A stretch of DNA of 64,000 nucleotides, taken from CAVQSS01 sp963746605 (GTDB lineage Bacteria; Desulfobacterota; RBG-13-43-22). Position 1 is the first letter of the stretch, and each line of letters opens with the position of its first letter. The notes below the pieces were generated by a model. It was not told where the DNA came from. It did not search any database and saw only the letters and a list, made by a program, of their open reading frames with translations. The position numbers were made by a program, and so were the translations under genes. Of this stretch, positions 18,097 to 27,560 are shown piece after piece. The stretch covers positions 1-64,000 of the forward strand of contig CAVVCH010000019.1 of the NCBI GenBank assembly GCA_963746605.1, in the 5' to 3' direction.

Positions 18097-18606
18097 ATGT
18101 TGGGCGGTTGCGCCACCATCCCCGAAGACCAGTGCGGCAAGGTCGACTGGTACGAATTGGGGATCATGGACGGCCGTGCCGGTTATGCGGCGGATCGACT
18201 CGAGCGGCATCGCGAAGCCTGCGCCGGGGTGAAGATCGTCCCGGATGAGCAGCGCTATGGGCAGGGACGTCGAGTGGGGCTGGCCGACTATTGCCGGCCC
18301 GAAAACGCCGTCCGTGAAGGGCTGGCAGGCCATGCCTATCGGGATGTCTGTAACGACCCGTTCAAGCGCATCTACCAGGCCGCCTACGACGTCCATTCAC
18401 TAAAGAGCCGTATCGACAGCAATCTGGACGAGGTCTCGCGTAAGGAATATGAGTTGCGTGAAAAAAAATCTTCAGATTCGCGGGCCAAAGAATTGCGCAG
18501 CGAGATACGCGAACTCGACCGCCGGCGCGAATCGTTGCGCGATGACCTGTTCAATGCCGAGCGGGAACTGGACCGTGCCCGCCGGATCGTTTCAGAAAAA
18601 TGGTAG
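18097..18606 (+). CDS. DUF2799 lipoprotein
   Basis: A 169-residue DUF2799 protein. Recognisable parts: a lipobox at the very start (LGGC), then DWYELGIMDGRAGY, GQGRRVGLADYC, NAVREGLAGHAY and a long charged coiled coil from about 95 to 165 (SKEYELREK to RRIVSEKW region). The chosen ATG leaves almost no signal peptide. The same frame upstream reads LSSWRVCIGMLGGC, a good lipoprotein signal, but has no start codon. The other frame offers MRHLIVMASM from 18060, so a one-base indel near 18090 probably hides the true start. Function unknown; probably an envelope protein, downstream of the phosphoesterase. Confidence 0.75.
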   Translation: MLGGCATIPEDQCGKVDWYELGIMDGRAGYAADRLERHREACAGVKIVPDEQRYGQGRRVGLADYCRPENAVREGLAGHAYRDVCNDPFKRIYQAAYDVHSLKSRIDSNLDEVSRKEYELREKKSSDSRAKELRSEIRELDRRRESLRDDLFNAERELDRARRIVSEKW

Positions 18607-18829
18607 TGGCGGCGGACCTTACGGCCCGTCTGGTCGGGGGTTCCACTCGATCAAAGTTCGGATGTCTTATTAACTAAAAACCCCGATTATTATTGACACC
18701 CCTCCCTAATGGGTGAGCTTTTTCGCTCGTTGCTCAAAAGCCTGCCGGCTACCAGGGATGTAACCGCTCACGTTCAATGGGCAATCTTTTCCCCTCAATC
18801 TCAAGAAGGTGCCCTGCACAAATTAGATA

Positions 18830-18858
18830 TTGACATTTATCCTTGATCCTTGAATAAT
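18830..18858 (+). promoter_or_regulatory. Sigma70-type promoter of the leader RNA and outer-membrane barrel
   Basis: TTGACA at 18830 with AATAAT at 18853, 17 bases apart. The predicted start of transcription is near 18865, about 190 bases before the barrel gene. Confidence 0.6.
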
Positions 18859-18864
18859 GCTAGG

Positions 18865-19005
18865 AAGTTAACTTACTACAAATAATAACTCGATAGACAT
18901 CCCAAATTAACCCCATCCTTTTGGGATCGGATAATAAAATGGGACTTCCAGAAATATCTGATACGAAGCCTCCATAGGGGATCAACCCCTTGTGGAGGCT
19001 TTTTC
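18865..19005 (+). ncRNA. Candidate terminated leader or small RNA
   Basis: The about 140-base stretch between a good promoter and a strong intrinsic terminator contains no open frame. It can fold a first hairpin (ATCCCAAA with TTTTGGGAT, about 18899-18926) and ends with CCTCCATAGGGG pairing with CCCCTTGTGGAGG, followed by TTTTTCTTTTT. The coding gene starts only 50 bases later with its own ribosome site. This arrangement fits either an independent small RNA or a transcription attenuator in the 5' leader of the barrel gene. It matches no riboswitch class that I recognise. Confidence 0.45.
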
Positions 19006-19011
19006 TTTTTC
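18966..19011 (+). terminator. Intrinsic terminator/attenuator before the outer-membrane barrel gene
   Basis: AAGCCTCCA pairs with TGGAGGCTT, with an inner GGGG/CCCC stem and an ATCAA loop, followed by a T-rich tract. It lies upstream of the gene in the same direction, so it acts as an attenuator unless the gene has a second promoter. Confidence 0.75.
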
Positions 19012-19056
19012 AGGTCGCAGCATGTTCCTAACCACCATTTTTCAAGGAGGTGTAAG

Positions 19057-19713
19057 ATGACAAGTGGGATAATTCGTATGGAAAACATGAGGGTATTTGC
19101 AAAGTTGGTTGGGGGTATCATTGTTTTGTGCTTTGTTTTGGGTCTTTCTTTACCAACACACGCTGATAGCAGGAATCCAAACTATTTAGTCCTGAAGGGT
19201 GGCATTTATTCACCGCAAAATGACAACTTTGATAAATTTGATACCGGCTTCAACGGGGAGCTTGCTATTGGGCACTATTTCAACAGGAATCTGGCCATAG
19301 AACTTGCATCAGGCTATTTTGAAACCAGGGCAACGAAAAACGCGAATTCTGGAATTTCCTCCGCCCAGGCCACATTAGATCTTAACGTGGTTCCGCTCAC
19401 CGTTGCCCTCAAGGCAGGAATCCCTATAGATAATTTTGAGTTATACGGAATAGGCGGCGGGGGAGCTTATTTTTTGTGGACTGACTCAAAAGTATCAACA
19501 AACTCTCAATCCACCAGTTCTTCCGACAAATATAACCAGACTCTGGGTGGCGGTTTTCTTGGTGTAGGCGCCAGCCTTAAAGTTTCACCCACGGTCTTTC
19601 TCGGGTTAGAGGGCAAATACCTCTGGACCTCGGCGTTCACTGTCAAGAACACTGATACCGATGTCAATCTTAATGGTTTCATAGCGACTTTCAATGTAGG
19701 ATTCCTTTTTTGA
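19057..19713 (+). CDS. Small outer-membrane beta-barrel protein
   Basis: A 218-residue OmpX/OmpW-like barrel. After a signal peptide (LVGGIIVLCFVLGLSLPTHA, cleavage near residue 36) it shows alternating amphipathic strands such as NYLVLKGGIYSP, FNGELAIGHYF, LAIELASGYFE, VVPLTVALKAGI, FELYGIGGGGAYFLW and VFLGLEGKYLW. It closes with FIATFNVGFLF, whose final Phe is the signal for BAM insertion. About eight strands are expected. A perfect AAGGAGG ribosome site is 7 bases before the ATG at 19057. Function (porin, adhesin or structural) cannot be told. Confidence 0.85.
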   Translation: MTSGIIRMENMRVFAKLVGGIIVLCFVLGLSLPTHADSRNPNYLVLKGGIYSPQNDNFDKFDTGFNGELAIGHYFNRNLAIELASGYFETRATKNANSGISSAQATLDLNVVPLTVALKAGIPIDNFELYGIGGGGAYFLWTDSKVSTNSQSTSSSDKYNQTLGGGFLGVGASLKVSPTVFLGLEGKYLWTSAFTVKNTDTDVNLNGFIATFNVGFLF

Positions 19714-19820
19714 CCGATCCTTGCTAGACCGTGTGCAGAGAGGAACGGCAGGCTCGTAACTTTCAAGTTGAAATCATCACTTTTATTGCACACCCCTGAC
19801 CAGAATTTACAGATGGCTGA

Positions 19821-19867
19821 CCACACGCTTAAAGTCCTCGTACTGGCCGAGGACTTTAAGCGTGTGG
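19821..19867. repeat. 20-base perfect inverted repeat
   Basis: The arms at 19821-19840 and 19848-19867 (CCACACGCTTAAAGTCCTCG and its exact complement) enclose a 7-base loop. No T run follows. It lies about 110 bases after the barrel gene and could be an RNA 3' end stabiliser, an intrinsic terminator of an unusual kind or a binding site. Confidence 0.9.
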
Positions 19868-20026
19868 GTTTCGGTCTGTAAGGAAATCCTTCATTCGCTT
19901 CTTGTTTTTTCTTACTTTTTCTCCTTGACTCCGCAATTAGCTGATTTTATACTCATTTTAATTTAAACCCTCACCAGACTCTTTTGTCTTTGAGAGACGG
20001 TTCAAAAAGGAAGTTCCCAAGCAAGC

Positions 20027-22540
20027 ATGAAACAAAAAACTGATAACCCAGTTTCCATTAATCCGTCTGAACCCGAAGATATCCGTTCCGGACTGAGCCC
20101 GTCGACGATCGCCCAGGCTTTTTCAGACAATTTGGCCTATCTCTGCGCTCGATTTCCTGAGGTTGCCACCCTCAACGACAGATATGTGGCCTTGGCCTAC
20201 TCAGTCCGCGACCGTCTTCTGCATCGCTGGATCAATACCGCCCATACTTATTATCAACTGCGCAGCCGATCGGTGTGTTACCTCTCAGCCGAGTTTTTAA
20301 TGGGGCCGCAATTGGGCAACAACCTGGTGAACTTGGGTATCTATGATCAAGTCAGGGAAGCCATGCAGCAATTGGGTCTGGATTTGGACGAATTGCTGGA
20401 ACAGGAGGAGGAACCTGGGTTGGGCAACGGCGGTCTCGGACGCCTGGCTGCCTGTTTTTTGGACTCCCTGGCCACCTTGCAGATCCCAGCCATCGGGTAC
20501 GGCATCCGTTATGAGTTTGGAATTTTCGACCAGGCTATCCGGGACGGCTGGCAGGTCGAGTTCACGGATAAATGGCTGCGCCTGGGTAACCCTTGGGAAA
20601 TCGCCCGGCCGGAAATAATTTTTGACGTCAAACTGGGCGGACGTACCGAGACCTACAATGAAGGCGGCAGAAACCGGGTTCGCTGGATTCCCGATCGCGT
20701 GGTCAAAGGGATGGCCTACGACACGCCTGTCCTCGGGTATGGCGGAAACACCGTGAACCTGCTACGCTTGTGGAAAGCCGAAGCGGCAGAGTCCTTCGAT
20801 TTCCAGGCCTTCAACACCGGGGATTACTTCAGGGCCGTCATGGAAAAGGTGGTCTCCGAGAACATCACCAAGGTGTTATATCCGAACGACGAATCCCTTC
20901 AAGGCAAGGAACTCCGCCTTCAGCAGCAGTACTTTTTCGCCTCCTGCGCTCTGCAGGATATGATCCGTATGTATCTGCAGCGGACCAGTTCCATGGACCA
21001 ACTGCCCGAGCGGTGGGTCGTGCAACTTAACGACACGCATCCGGCCATCGCCGTGGCTGAACTCATGCGCCTGCTGATCGACGAGCACAACCTGCCCTGG
21101 GAACAGGCCTGGCAGATTACGCAGCAAACGATGGGTTACACCAATCACACCTTATTGCCTGAGGCGCTGGAACGTTGGCCCCTCCCGCTCTTCGGCAGCC
21201 TGCTGCCCCGTCACCTTGAGATTATCTATGAAATCAACCAAAGGTTTTTGGACAAGGTCCGGCTTCGTTTTCCCGGAGATGAGGCCCGGGTAGCCCGCAT
21301 GTCGCTGATCGACGAGCAGGGCCCGCGTTTTGTGCGTATGGCTAATCTGGCGGTCGTTGGCAGTCATTCCGTCAACGGTGTGGCCAAACTGCATACGGAT
21401 CTGCTCAAATCCGGTGTCCTGCGCGACTTCGTGGAGTTTTCACCGGAGAAGTTTACCAATGTGACCAACGGTGTCACACCGCGACGTTTTCTACTGCTCA
21501 GCAACCCCGGTCTGGCCAAGCTGATCACCCGCCGAATCGGAAACCAGTGGGTCAAAAATCTTGAGGAACTCCGGAAACTTGAGGAGGCCGTTGAGGATCC
21601 TTCCTTCCGCCGGGAATGGAGGGAGATTAAACTCCAAAACAAACATGACCTGGCCGCCTTGATACTGCGCCTCACGGGGCTGATCATCAATCCTGACACC
21701 CTTTTCGATATCCAGGCCAAGCGGATCCACGAATACAAGCGGCAACACCTGAACCTCCTCCACATTGTCACCCTCTATAACCGGTTGAGGCAAGCACCGG
21801 ATATTGACCTGTCGCCGCGTACCTTTATTTTCTGTGGCAAGGCCGCGCCCGGCTACGCCATGGCCAAACTGATGATCAAATTGATCACCTCCGTAGCTGA
21901 AACGATAAATCAAGATCCGCTGATCAATGGTCGATTAAGGGTGATCTTCCTGCCCAACTTCAATGTTAAAAACGCCCAGAGGGTCTATCCGGCGGCCGAC
22001 CTTTCGGAGCAGATTTCCACCGCAGGGATGGAGGCCTCCGGTACCGGCAACATGAAATTCGCGCTGAATGGGGCCCTGACTATTGGCACACTGGACGGGG
22101 CGAACATCGAAATCCGCAACGAGGTGGGTCGTGAAAATTTCTTTCTCTTCGGTTTAACCGCCGCCGAGGTGGACGAGGTAAAATCCCGTGGTTATCGGGC
22201 GCGCGACTATTATGAGGCGGATCCTCAACTCAAAGAGACCCTTGATCTGATCAACTCCGGTTATTTCTCCCCTCAGAATCCCGGGTTGTTCCATCCGCTG
22301 GTGAACGCGCTCTTGGACCACGATGAATTCATGCTTCTGGCCGATTACCGGTCTTACATCGACTGTCAGGAGAGAGTCAGCCTGGCCTATAAAGACAGGG
22401 AGAACTGGACCCGCATGTCCATTCTCAATGTCGCTCGTATCGGCTATTTTTCCTCCGACCGATCCATCCGGGAATACTGCGAGCGCATTTGGAAGACTTC
22501 ACCGGTTTCCACCAAACTCGGTGACTCGAAGGCCGAATAA
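20027..22540 (+). CDS. glgP: Glycogen/starch/maltodextrin phosphorylase
   Basis: Releases glucose 1-phosphate from alpha-1,4-glucans by phosphorolysis; PLP-dependent, cytosolic. At 837 residues it has the normal length of the GT35 family. Motifs: VCYLSAEFLMGPQLGNNL near the N-terminus, GLGNGGLGRLAACFLDS (glycine loop), VQLNDTHPA, RRFLLLSNPGL, RIHEYKRQHLNLL, GKAAPGYAMAK and the PLP-lysine region EASGTGNMKFALNGALTIG (about 660). It faces the 4-alpha-glucanotransferase gene end to end, a functional pair for glycogen or maltodextrin turnover, though each needs its own promoter. Confidence 0.97.
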   Translation: MKQKTDNPVSINPSEPEDIRSGLSPSTIAQAFSDNLAYLCARFPEVATLNDRYVALAYSVRDRLLHRWINTAHTYYQLRSRSVCYLSAEFLMGPQLGNNLVNLGIYDQVREAMQQLGLDLDELLEQEEEPGLGNGGLGRLAACFLDSLATLQIPAIGYGIRYEFGIFDQAIRDGWQVEFTDKWLRLGNPWEIARPEIIFDVKLGGRTETYNEGGRNRVRWIPDRVVKGMAYDTPVLGYGGNTVNLLRLWKAEAAESFDFQAFNTGDYFRAVMEKVVSENITKVLYPNDESLQGKELRLQQQYFFASCALQDMIRMYLQRTSSMDQLPERWVVQLNDTHPAIAVAELMRLLIDEHNLPWEQAWQITQQTMGYTNHTLLPEALERWPLPLFGSLLPRHLEIIYEINQRFLDKVRLRFPGDEARVARMSLIDEQGPRFVRMANLAVVGSHSVNGVAKLHTDLLKSGVLRDFVEFSPEKFTNVTNGVTPRRFLLLSNPGLAKLITRRIGNQWVKNLEELRKLEEAVEDPSFRREWREIKLQNKHDLAALILRLTGLIINPDTLFDIQAKRIHEYKRQHLNLLHIVTLYNRLRQAPDIDLSPRTFIFCGKAAPGYAMAKLMIKLITSVAETINQDPLINGRLRVIFLPNFNVKNAQRVYPAADLSEQISTAGMEASGTGNMKFALNGALTIGTLDGANIEIRNEVGRENFFLFGLTAAEVDEVKSRGYRARDYYEADPQLKETLDLINSGYFSPQNPGLFHPLVNALLDHDEFMLLADYRSYIDCQERVSLAYKDRENWTRMSILNVARIGYFSSDRSIREYCERIWKTSPVSTKLGDSKAE

Positions 22541-22571
22541 CAAATCTATCTCCTCTTTTCCATTATCGGCA

Positions 22572-24893
22572 TCACCTGATCCCCCTCCCCGACCGCTCGA
22601 TCCACTCCCGGTAGCGATCGGCCATTTCCCGGGCCTCGGGGTGACGGACCAGGTCTTCCAGGGAATAGTGCATTTTTCTTTTCCAGTTGGGATACTGATC
22701 GGTGGTGCCGGGCAGGTTCTGCTGGTGCATTTCCAGGAAAAGATCCTCCTGGTTGAGGACCACCAGCTTGGCCGGGGTCGAAACCAGAAAACCGATGATC
22801 GCCCGGTGCAACGCCGGAGTGATCTGCGGTTGACCTTGGGCATGGAGCCCGCGGGCCTCGGTTTCGGACAGAAATCCGCAGCGGTGGAGGATATCGATCA
22901 TGCGCCGCTTGTCATGGATACGATTGAGCAGACTGGCCTGGAAAGTTCCCTCATCGGGGAGCAATCCCAAATCCCGGCGCAGCCGGATATCCCCGGAGGA
23001 CCAGTAACCGGCCAGCGTGGGCAGGTCATGGGTACTGATAGCGGCCAAGGCCATTTCCGGATATTCGCTCGGGTCCTTGAACTGATCGGCCTCCTTCTTT
23101 TCAAAATAGAATAACCGATAGGAAAAAATGCCGTGCCGCCGTAGAATCTCCCACACTTCTCCCGGAACGGTCCCCAGGTCCTCGCCGATGATCAGTGTTT
23201 TATTCCGCTGGCTTTCCAGACAAAGGATCTTGATCAGGTCTTCGGAATAATCCTTTACATACCCCCCCTGGGACGCGGGCTGCCCCTCCGCGATCCAGAA
23301 GAGACGGAAGAATTTCATCACGTGATCGATCCGCAGGGCCCCGCCCGGCCGGCAATTTCTGCGGATTTCGTCGGCCAGCAGGCGATACCCCTGGTCCCGG
23401 TGTTTTTCCCGGTTGCCCGGTTGAAAGCCCCAGTCCTGTCCCCGGGGAGCAAAATCATCGGGCGGCGCCCCGGCCTTTACCCCGGGTATGAGCAATTCGC
23501 GGTGAGCCCAAGCATCGGCCCCCCCGGGGTCGATCCCCAGGGCCAGGTCCAGGTAGAGGCCGATCTCCGTCCCCTTATCCCGGGCAGGCCGCTGAACCTC
23601 TTGGAGTTGTTCTTCCACCTGCCATTGCAGATACTGGTGGAACAAAATCCTTTCTCCGTGCTCCCGGCAAAAAGCCTCCACCTCCCCGGATTTGGGGTCC
23701 TGAAAGGGCGGCGGCCAGTCCCGCCAGACCTGCCGGAAGGGAGGGTGTTTTCGAAAAAACTCATCCAGGGCACAGAAGGCGGCGAAAAGCTCCAGGGGCT
23801 CTCCTTCCCGTTTCAAATAGCCCTTAAAGGACTTCAGGCGGGGGTCGTCCGCCCGATCGGGCTTCCAGTGCCTTTCCAGAAAGGTCTTAAAGACCTCTTC
23901 CAGGACCATCCCCTTTAAATGGGACACCGCCTCATATTCCACCCAGGGCGAATCCCTGAGCTCAATGATGGTTTTCACAAATTCCGGCGAACAGGCCAGG
24001 GTTCGGGCCGGCCAGGACTGGTGGTATTCCTCGATGGCGGTCACATCCAGGTAAATCGTATTCCGATAAAACCGGCTGGTGGGGTAGTAGGGGCTGATAT
24101 TATACGGCTCCCGGTTAACCAGGGCATGAAGGGGCAGGACCCCGATCACATCTACCCGCAGCCGGTCCACGGCCCACCCGACCAGTTTTCTCAAATCGCT
24201 GAAATCTCCGATCCCCCAGTTGCGGGCGGACCGCAGGCCGTGCACGGCCACTACCAACCCGGCCCGCTTTCCGCCCTCCGCCAGGACCGGCGGAAGGTAA
24301 GACCGATCCGGGCAAAGAATGACGGTGATCTCCTGTTCCCAGCGCTTATCCTGAAAAGCCACCGTAAGCGAAAAGCGGTGAACCCCCAAAGGCAATCCCC
24401 TGGGAAAGGGAATGGCGGCCCTCTGGAAAAGCCCTTCCACGAGGCGTTGCGACTCCCCGATCCGGATCGCTTCGGGATCGAAGCTTTGGATCCGTTGGTA
24501 ACCCTCCTCTTCTTCGATCGATAATTCGATTTTTAGATGCTGAATCAGATGATCCGGAGGGAAACCCTCCGGCAGGGGAAATTGAAAAAGGATTTCTTCG
24601 GGCAAATGGGATTGATATTCCACCCGAACCGGTTGGGTCAGTTGTCTCCAGGACCTCTCCCGCTCTTGGCGCAGGGCCTGCTCGATGTCCTCCGGGGTCT
24701 GAAGGTCCAACCCCAGGGCCTTTAAAAAAACCCGCAGGGTCTCCTCGGGAAGCACATGGACCTGACCCCGGAGATCGGTGTATTCTCGTTCAATCCCCTT
24801 CCAGTCGGCCAGTTCTCGAAGTGCGGCAGCCTCCTTTTCGTCAACGCCTTCCAAGGGCCTGATTCCTTTCCGCGGCACAGGTCCGGATTCCAT
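22572..24893 (-). CDS. malQ: 4-alpha-glucanotransferase (amylomaltase)
   Basis: Transfers alpha-1,4-glucan segments between chains (GH77), making substrates for the phosphorylase. The 773-residue protein is of the long type: an N-terminal region of about 200 residues with binding-module character, then the GH77 barrel with VHGLRSARNWGIGDFSDL, SPYYPTSRFYRNTIYLD, RIDHVMKFFRLF (nucleophile Asp), IIGEDLGTVP (acid/base Glu) and ISTHDLPTLAGYW (third Asp). The start at 24893 overlaps the upstream capA-like gene by 53 bases; other in-frame starts would cut the N-terminal module. The overlap implies co-transcription with capA. Confidence 0.94.
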   Translation of the reverse strand: MESGPVPRKGIRPLEGVDEKEAAALRELADWKGIEREYTDLRGQVHVLPEETLRVFLKALGLDLQTPEDIEQALRQERERSWRQLTQPVRVEYQSHLPEEILFQFPLPEGFPPDHLIQHLKIELSIEEEEGYQRIQSFDPEAIRIGESQRLVEGLFQRAAIPFPRGLPLGVHRFSLTVAFQDKRWEQEITVILCPDRSYLPPVLAEGGKRAGLVVAVHGLRSARNWGIGDFSDLRKLVGWAVDRLRVDVIGVLPLHALVNREPYNISPYYPTSRFYRNTIYLDVTAIEEYHQSWPARTLACSPEFVKTIIELRDSPWVEYEAVSHLKGMVLEEVFKTFLERHWKPDRADDPRLKSFKGYLKREGEPLELFAAFCALDEFFRKHPPFRQVWRDWPPPFQDPKSGEVEAFCREHGERILFHQYLQWQVEEQLQEVQRPARDKGTEIGLYLDLALGIDPGGADAWAHRELLIPGVKAGAPPDDFAPRGQDWGFQPGNREKHRDQGYRLLADEIRRNCRPGGALRIDHVMKFFRLFWIAEGQPASQGGYVKDYSEDLIKILCLESQRNKTLIIGEDLGTVPGEVWEILRRHGIFSYRLFYFEKKEADQFKDPSEYPEMALAAISTHDLPTLAGYWSSGDIRLRRDLGLLPDEGTFQASLLNRIHDKRRMIDILHRCGFLSETEARGLHAQGQPQITPALHRAIIGFLVSTPAKLVVLNQEDLFLEMHQQNLPGTTDQYPNWKRKMHYSLEDLVRHPEAREMADRYREWIERSGRGIR

Positions 24894-25951
24894 CGGCCAT
24901 CCAGAGGCTCCCGTTTTCGCATAAGGTCAGACGAGGAGAGGGAAGATCCTCCTCGGATAACTGCCGAACGATCCGGACCCCCTCCCCTTCCGGGTCGATT
25001 TCCGGCAGGCCGCCGTTGACCAGCTTCACCGGGACTAACTGCCCGTCGAGAAAACGCCCGGTCTCCGGATCCAGTCGAACTTTCAAAATCACGCTGATCC
25101 CGTTGGGGCCTTTCAGGTTAAACAGCCCGTAGGTTAGAAAATTGCCCAGGCTGTAGGCGATCAGTTTATCTTTATACACTTCCATGGCTCGCAGGACATG
25201 CGGGCCGTGTCCCAGAACCAGATCCGCCCCGGCCTCCACCATTGAACGGGCAAATCGAACCACGTTTCCCCGGTTCTCCCCCAGGAAAACCTCGTTCCGG
25301 TTCGCCACATGCTGGGCCAAGCGGCCCTCCGCTCCTCCGTGAAAGGAGACGATCACCAGATCATAGTGGACCTTCAGTTGCCTGACCAATTCCACGGCCT
25401 GAGGTATTTCCAGGATCGAATAGGAATATTTTGAAGGTTTATAGGAGAAGCCCGCTACCACGATGCGTTTACCTTTGATCTCGAAGCAAGCCAAGGCGGT
25501 CCCGCCCGTGGCCTTGATCCCCAAGCCCTGGAGGGTCTCCAAGGTGTTTCGGATTCCTTCCGGGCCGAAATCCCAGGCATGGTTGTTGGCGAGGTTGACC
25601 ACGTTGAAGCCGTTCTGCTTCAAGTACCGGGCATAGCGGGTGGGGGTCCTGAATTCGAAACACCAGGGGCCTTTTTCCTCACGGCATTTCCCCCCGTCTT
25701 CGCCATCCGACAGGGTACCTTCCAGGTTTCCGAAGACCAGATCGTCGCCCCGGAGATGCTCGCTAACCTCCTGAAACAGAGCCTTCCCCGTCGTTGGGGG
25801 GCAGCGCGATCCGCTGCCCGGTGGAACCCATCATGATGTCCCCCACGGCCGTCAGGGTCAAGGGCTCGCTGCCTGCAGGGAGCAGGACAGGCTGTCCGAG
25901 GAGCAAGAGGCGAGAAGAAGGATTTGGGTTCAACCTAAATCTCCAAGCCAT
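24841..25951 (-). pseudogene. CapA-family (PGA synthesis-type) metallophosphatase, single frameshift
   Basis: CapA/YwtB family protein (calcineurin-like fold), associated with poly-gamma-glutamate or capsule synthesis but also found elsewhere. The first part (from 25951) carries LTAVGDIMMGSTGQRIALPP. Deleting one C from a run of six C (25796-25801 on the plus strand) lets it continue in frame as TTGKALFQEVSEHLRGDD and then NVVNLANNHAWDFGPEG, VSFHGGAEGRL, LGHGPHVLRAME and AYSLGNFLTYG to the stop at 24841. All metal-site motifs are then present, about 370 residues. The defect is therefore one extra base in a homopolymer: a sequencing error or a fresh mutation. It overlaps malQ. Confidence 0.8.
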
Positions 25952-25998
25952 TTGAAATTTTATTAATCGCGAGAAATGGGCAATGGCTCAACTAAATC

Positions 25999-26074
25999 GG
26001 AGTAATGGAGTGATGGAGTATTGGAGTAAAGGTTTTTCTAGACCAAAACTCCAACACTCCACTCTCCAACGTTC
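25999..26074. repeat. 8-base-period inverted repeat, copy A
   Basis: The left arm is GGAGTAATGGAGTGAT plus GGAGTATT and GGAGTAAA, four exact octamer steps starting GGAGT. The right arm contains ACTCCAAC, ACTCCACT and decayed units. The arms can fold into a long hairpin around a TTTTTCTAGACC loop. Two other copies lie at 41776-41842 and 48562-48643. Confidence 0.85.
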
Positions 26075-26153
26075 CGGTGAAAATTTAGACTCCTGTAGGG
26101 TGGGTGTAGCGAAGCGTAACCCACCAACACATTCCACCATGATTTATTTCGAA

Positions 26154-27282
26154 TCAGGTTTCCTTCAGCCACGCTCCCATCACAGGATCTGTCAGCCTAT
26201 ATTTATTTTCCTGATCCTTTTCGATGAGATCTCTGGAGAGAAGGATACTCATTGCCTTCTGAGTCCCCCCTACTGAAAGACGATGTCTTTCCAGAAATTC
26301 TCTGGCATACGGGGAGGGGGTAGGCTCTTGAGCGATGGCTTTGAGCAGGGACCTCTGTATTAAGGTCAGCCCACTCCAAATACCCTCGAAGTCGGCCGCT
26401 TCCATACGAAGCAGTGTTCGAGATGCCGATCCTACCAGGTCCGGGGCACATTGTTTTGTCGTCAAATCCCAGGCAATCGAGGCCAGTTTCTGGACATAAT
26501 AAGGGTACCCTCTTACTTTATTGTATATCTCTAAAGCCGTCTCCGGGGTGCACTTCTTACCGGTGTCCTTAAATTTTTTCACGATATATGAACTGAAATC
26601 ACCATCAGGGATCTCTTTCAGGACATAGGAAAAAGCACTTTTATAGAAGGCCCGACTTTTATTCGAAAACATGTCATTCAGTATCACGTCTGCGGCTTCC
26701 CACAAAAAAGGAGGCGATATCCCTGTGAATCTGAATATGCGAGCGCAAAATCCCTTCTATCTTTTTTGATTCGGGAAGTTCAGTGATCTCCTGAAATTCG
26801 TCGAGGGCAATGCAGATCTTTAGTTTCTTTGTGGTGGCATACGTATAAAGTCCCTCCAGGAGGTCATCCAGGAGTAATCCCGGATCCATCGTGCGATCGA
26901 ATTTAATAGAAAAGTTATATCCGTCAGGGGTTACGTCAATGCTGGGGATCATCTTTTTGAACAGACCGACCACCTTATCCCCAACCGTCCGCGGATCCGC
27001 CCCTCTTCCAATCCCCTTGAAAATGCCGGTTGAAAACCTGGAGATAAAATCCTGTTCCGAGGTAATGGGAAACAAATCGACATAGACCGTGGTGAATCCC
27101 TCCCTCCCCAGCCTATCGAGAACCATGGCGATCAGAGATGATTTTCCATAACGGCGGGGGGAATAAAGAACCGTGTTGTCGCCGTTTCTGGCATGGCGCA
27201 GGAGGTCTTCCATTTCTTGATCCCGGTCGCAGAAATCGTCCTTCCCGGCCATTCCTAAAGTGAATGGATTCCTCAATAGCAC
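26154..27282 (-). pseudogene. Archaeal-type AAA ATPase, frameshifted
   Basis: An ATP-binding protein of the COG1672-like type: NPFTLGMAGKDDFCDRDQE start, Walker A LYSPRRYGKSSLIAM (about 42-56), Walker B ICIALDEFQEI and IASFFVGSRR. At about 26690 the frame changes: the expected ILNDMFSNKSRAFYKSA continues in another frame, through PYYVQKLASIAWDL and a winged-helix C-terminus (GTQKAMSILLSRDLI) to 26154. The two halves together give a normal length of about 370 residues. The shift is not in a homopolymer. The GTG start at 27282 has AAGGGG before it and TATAAT close upstream. These ATPases have no established function. Confidence 0.75.
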
Positions 27283-27560
27283 TCCCCTTTATTATACTCT
27301 TTTTAAATTATTCCAATTAAATTATTTTAAAAGAATACAAAAAGTCGTTTCTGTTGTCAACCGTTATTCCGTTCAATCCATCCCCGTTTTTTTCCTTGGG
27401 ATAGAGATAAATTCTCAGAATTTGCAACGGATGAATCCAAAGCATTCCAACAGGGATGGATTATAGCACAGGGAATTATTTCATTCGGTAAAAATTTTTT
27501 CTACCTCTTTCCTTTATTCTTTGGTATTTTTGTCAAAATTCATGGAAGGAGAAACAGCGG

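Noticed and set aside
25999..26032. Octamer tandem repeat as a CRISPR array
   Set aside because: The unit is 8 bases with no spacers of constant length; the structure is an inverted repeat, not repeat-spacer.
25983..26276. 97-residue plus-strand frame over the octamer repeat
   Set aside because: The start is a translation of the inverted repeat and the rest overlaps the end of the AAA ATPase gene on the other strand.
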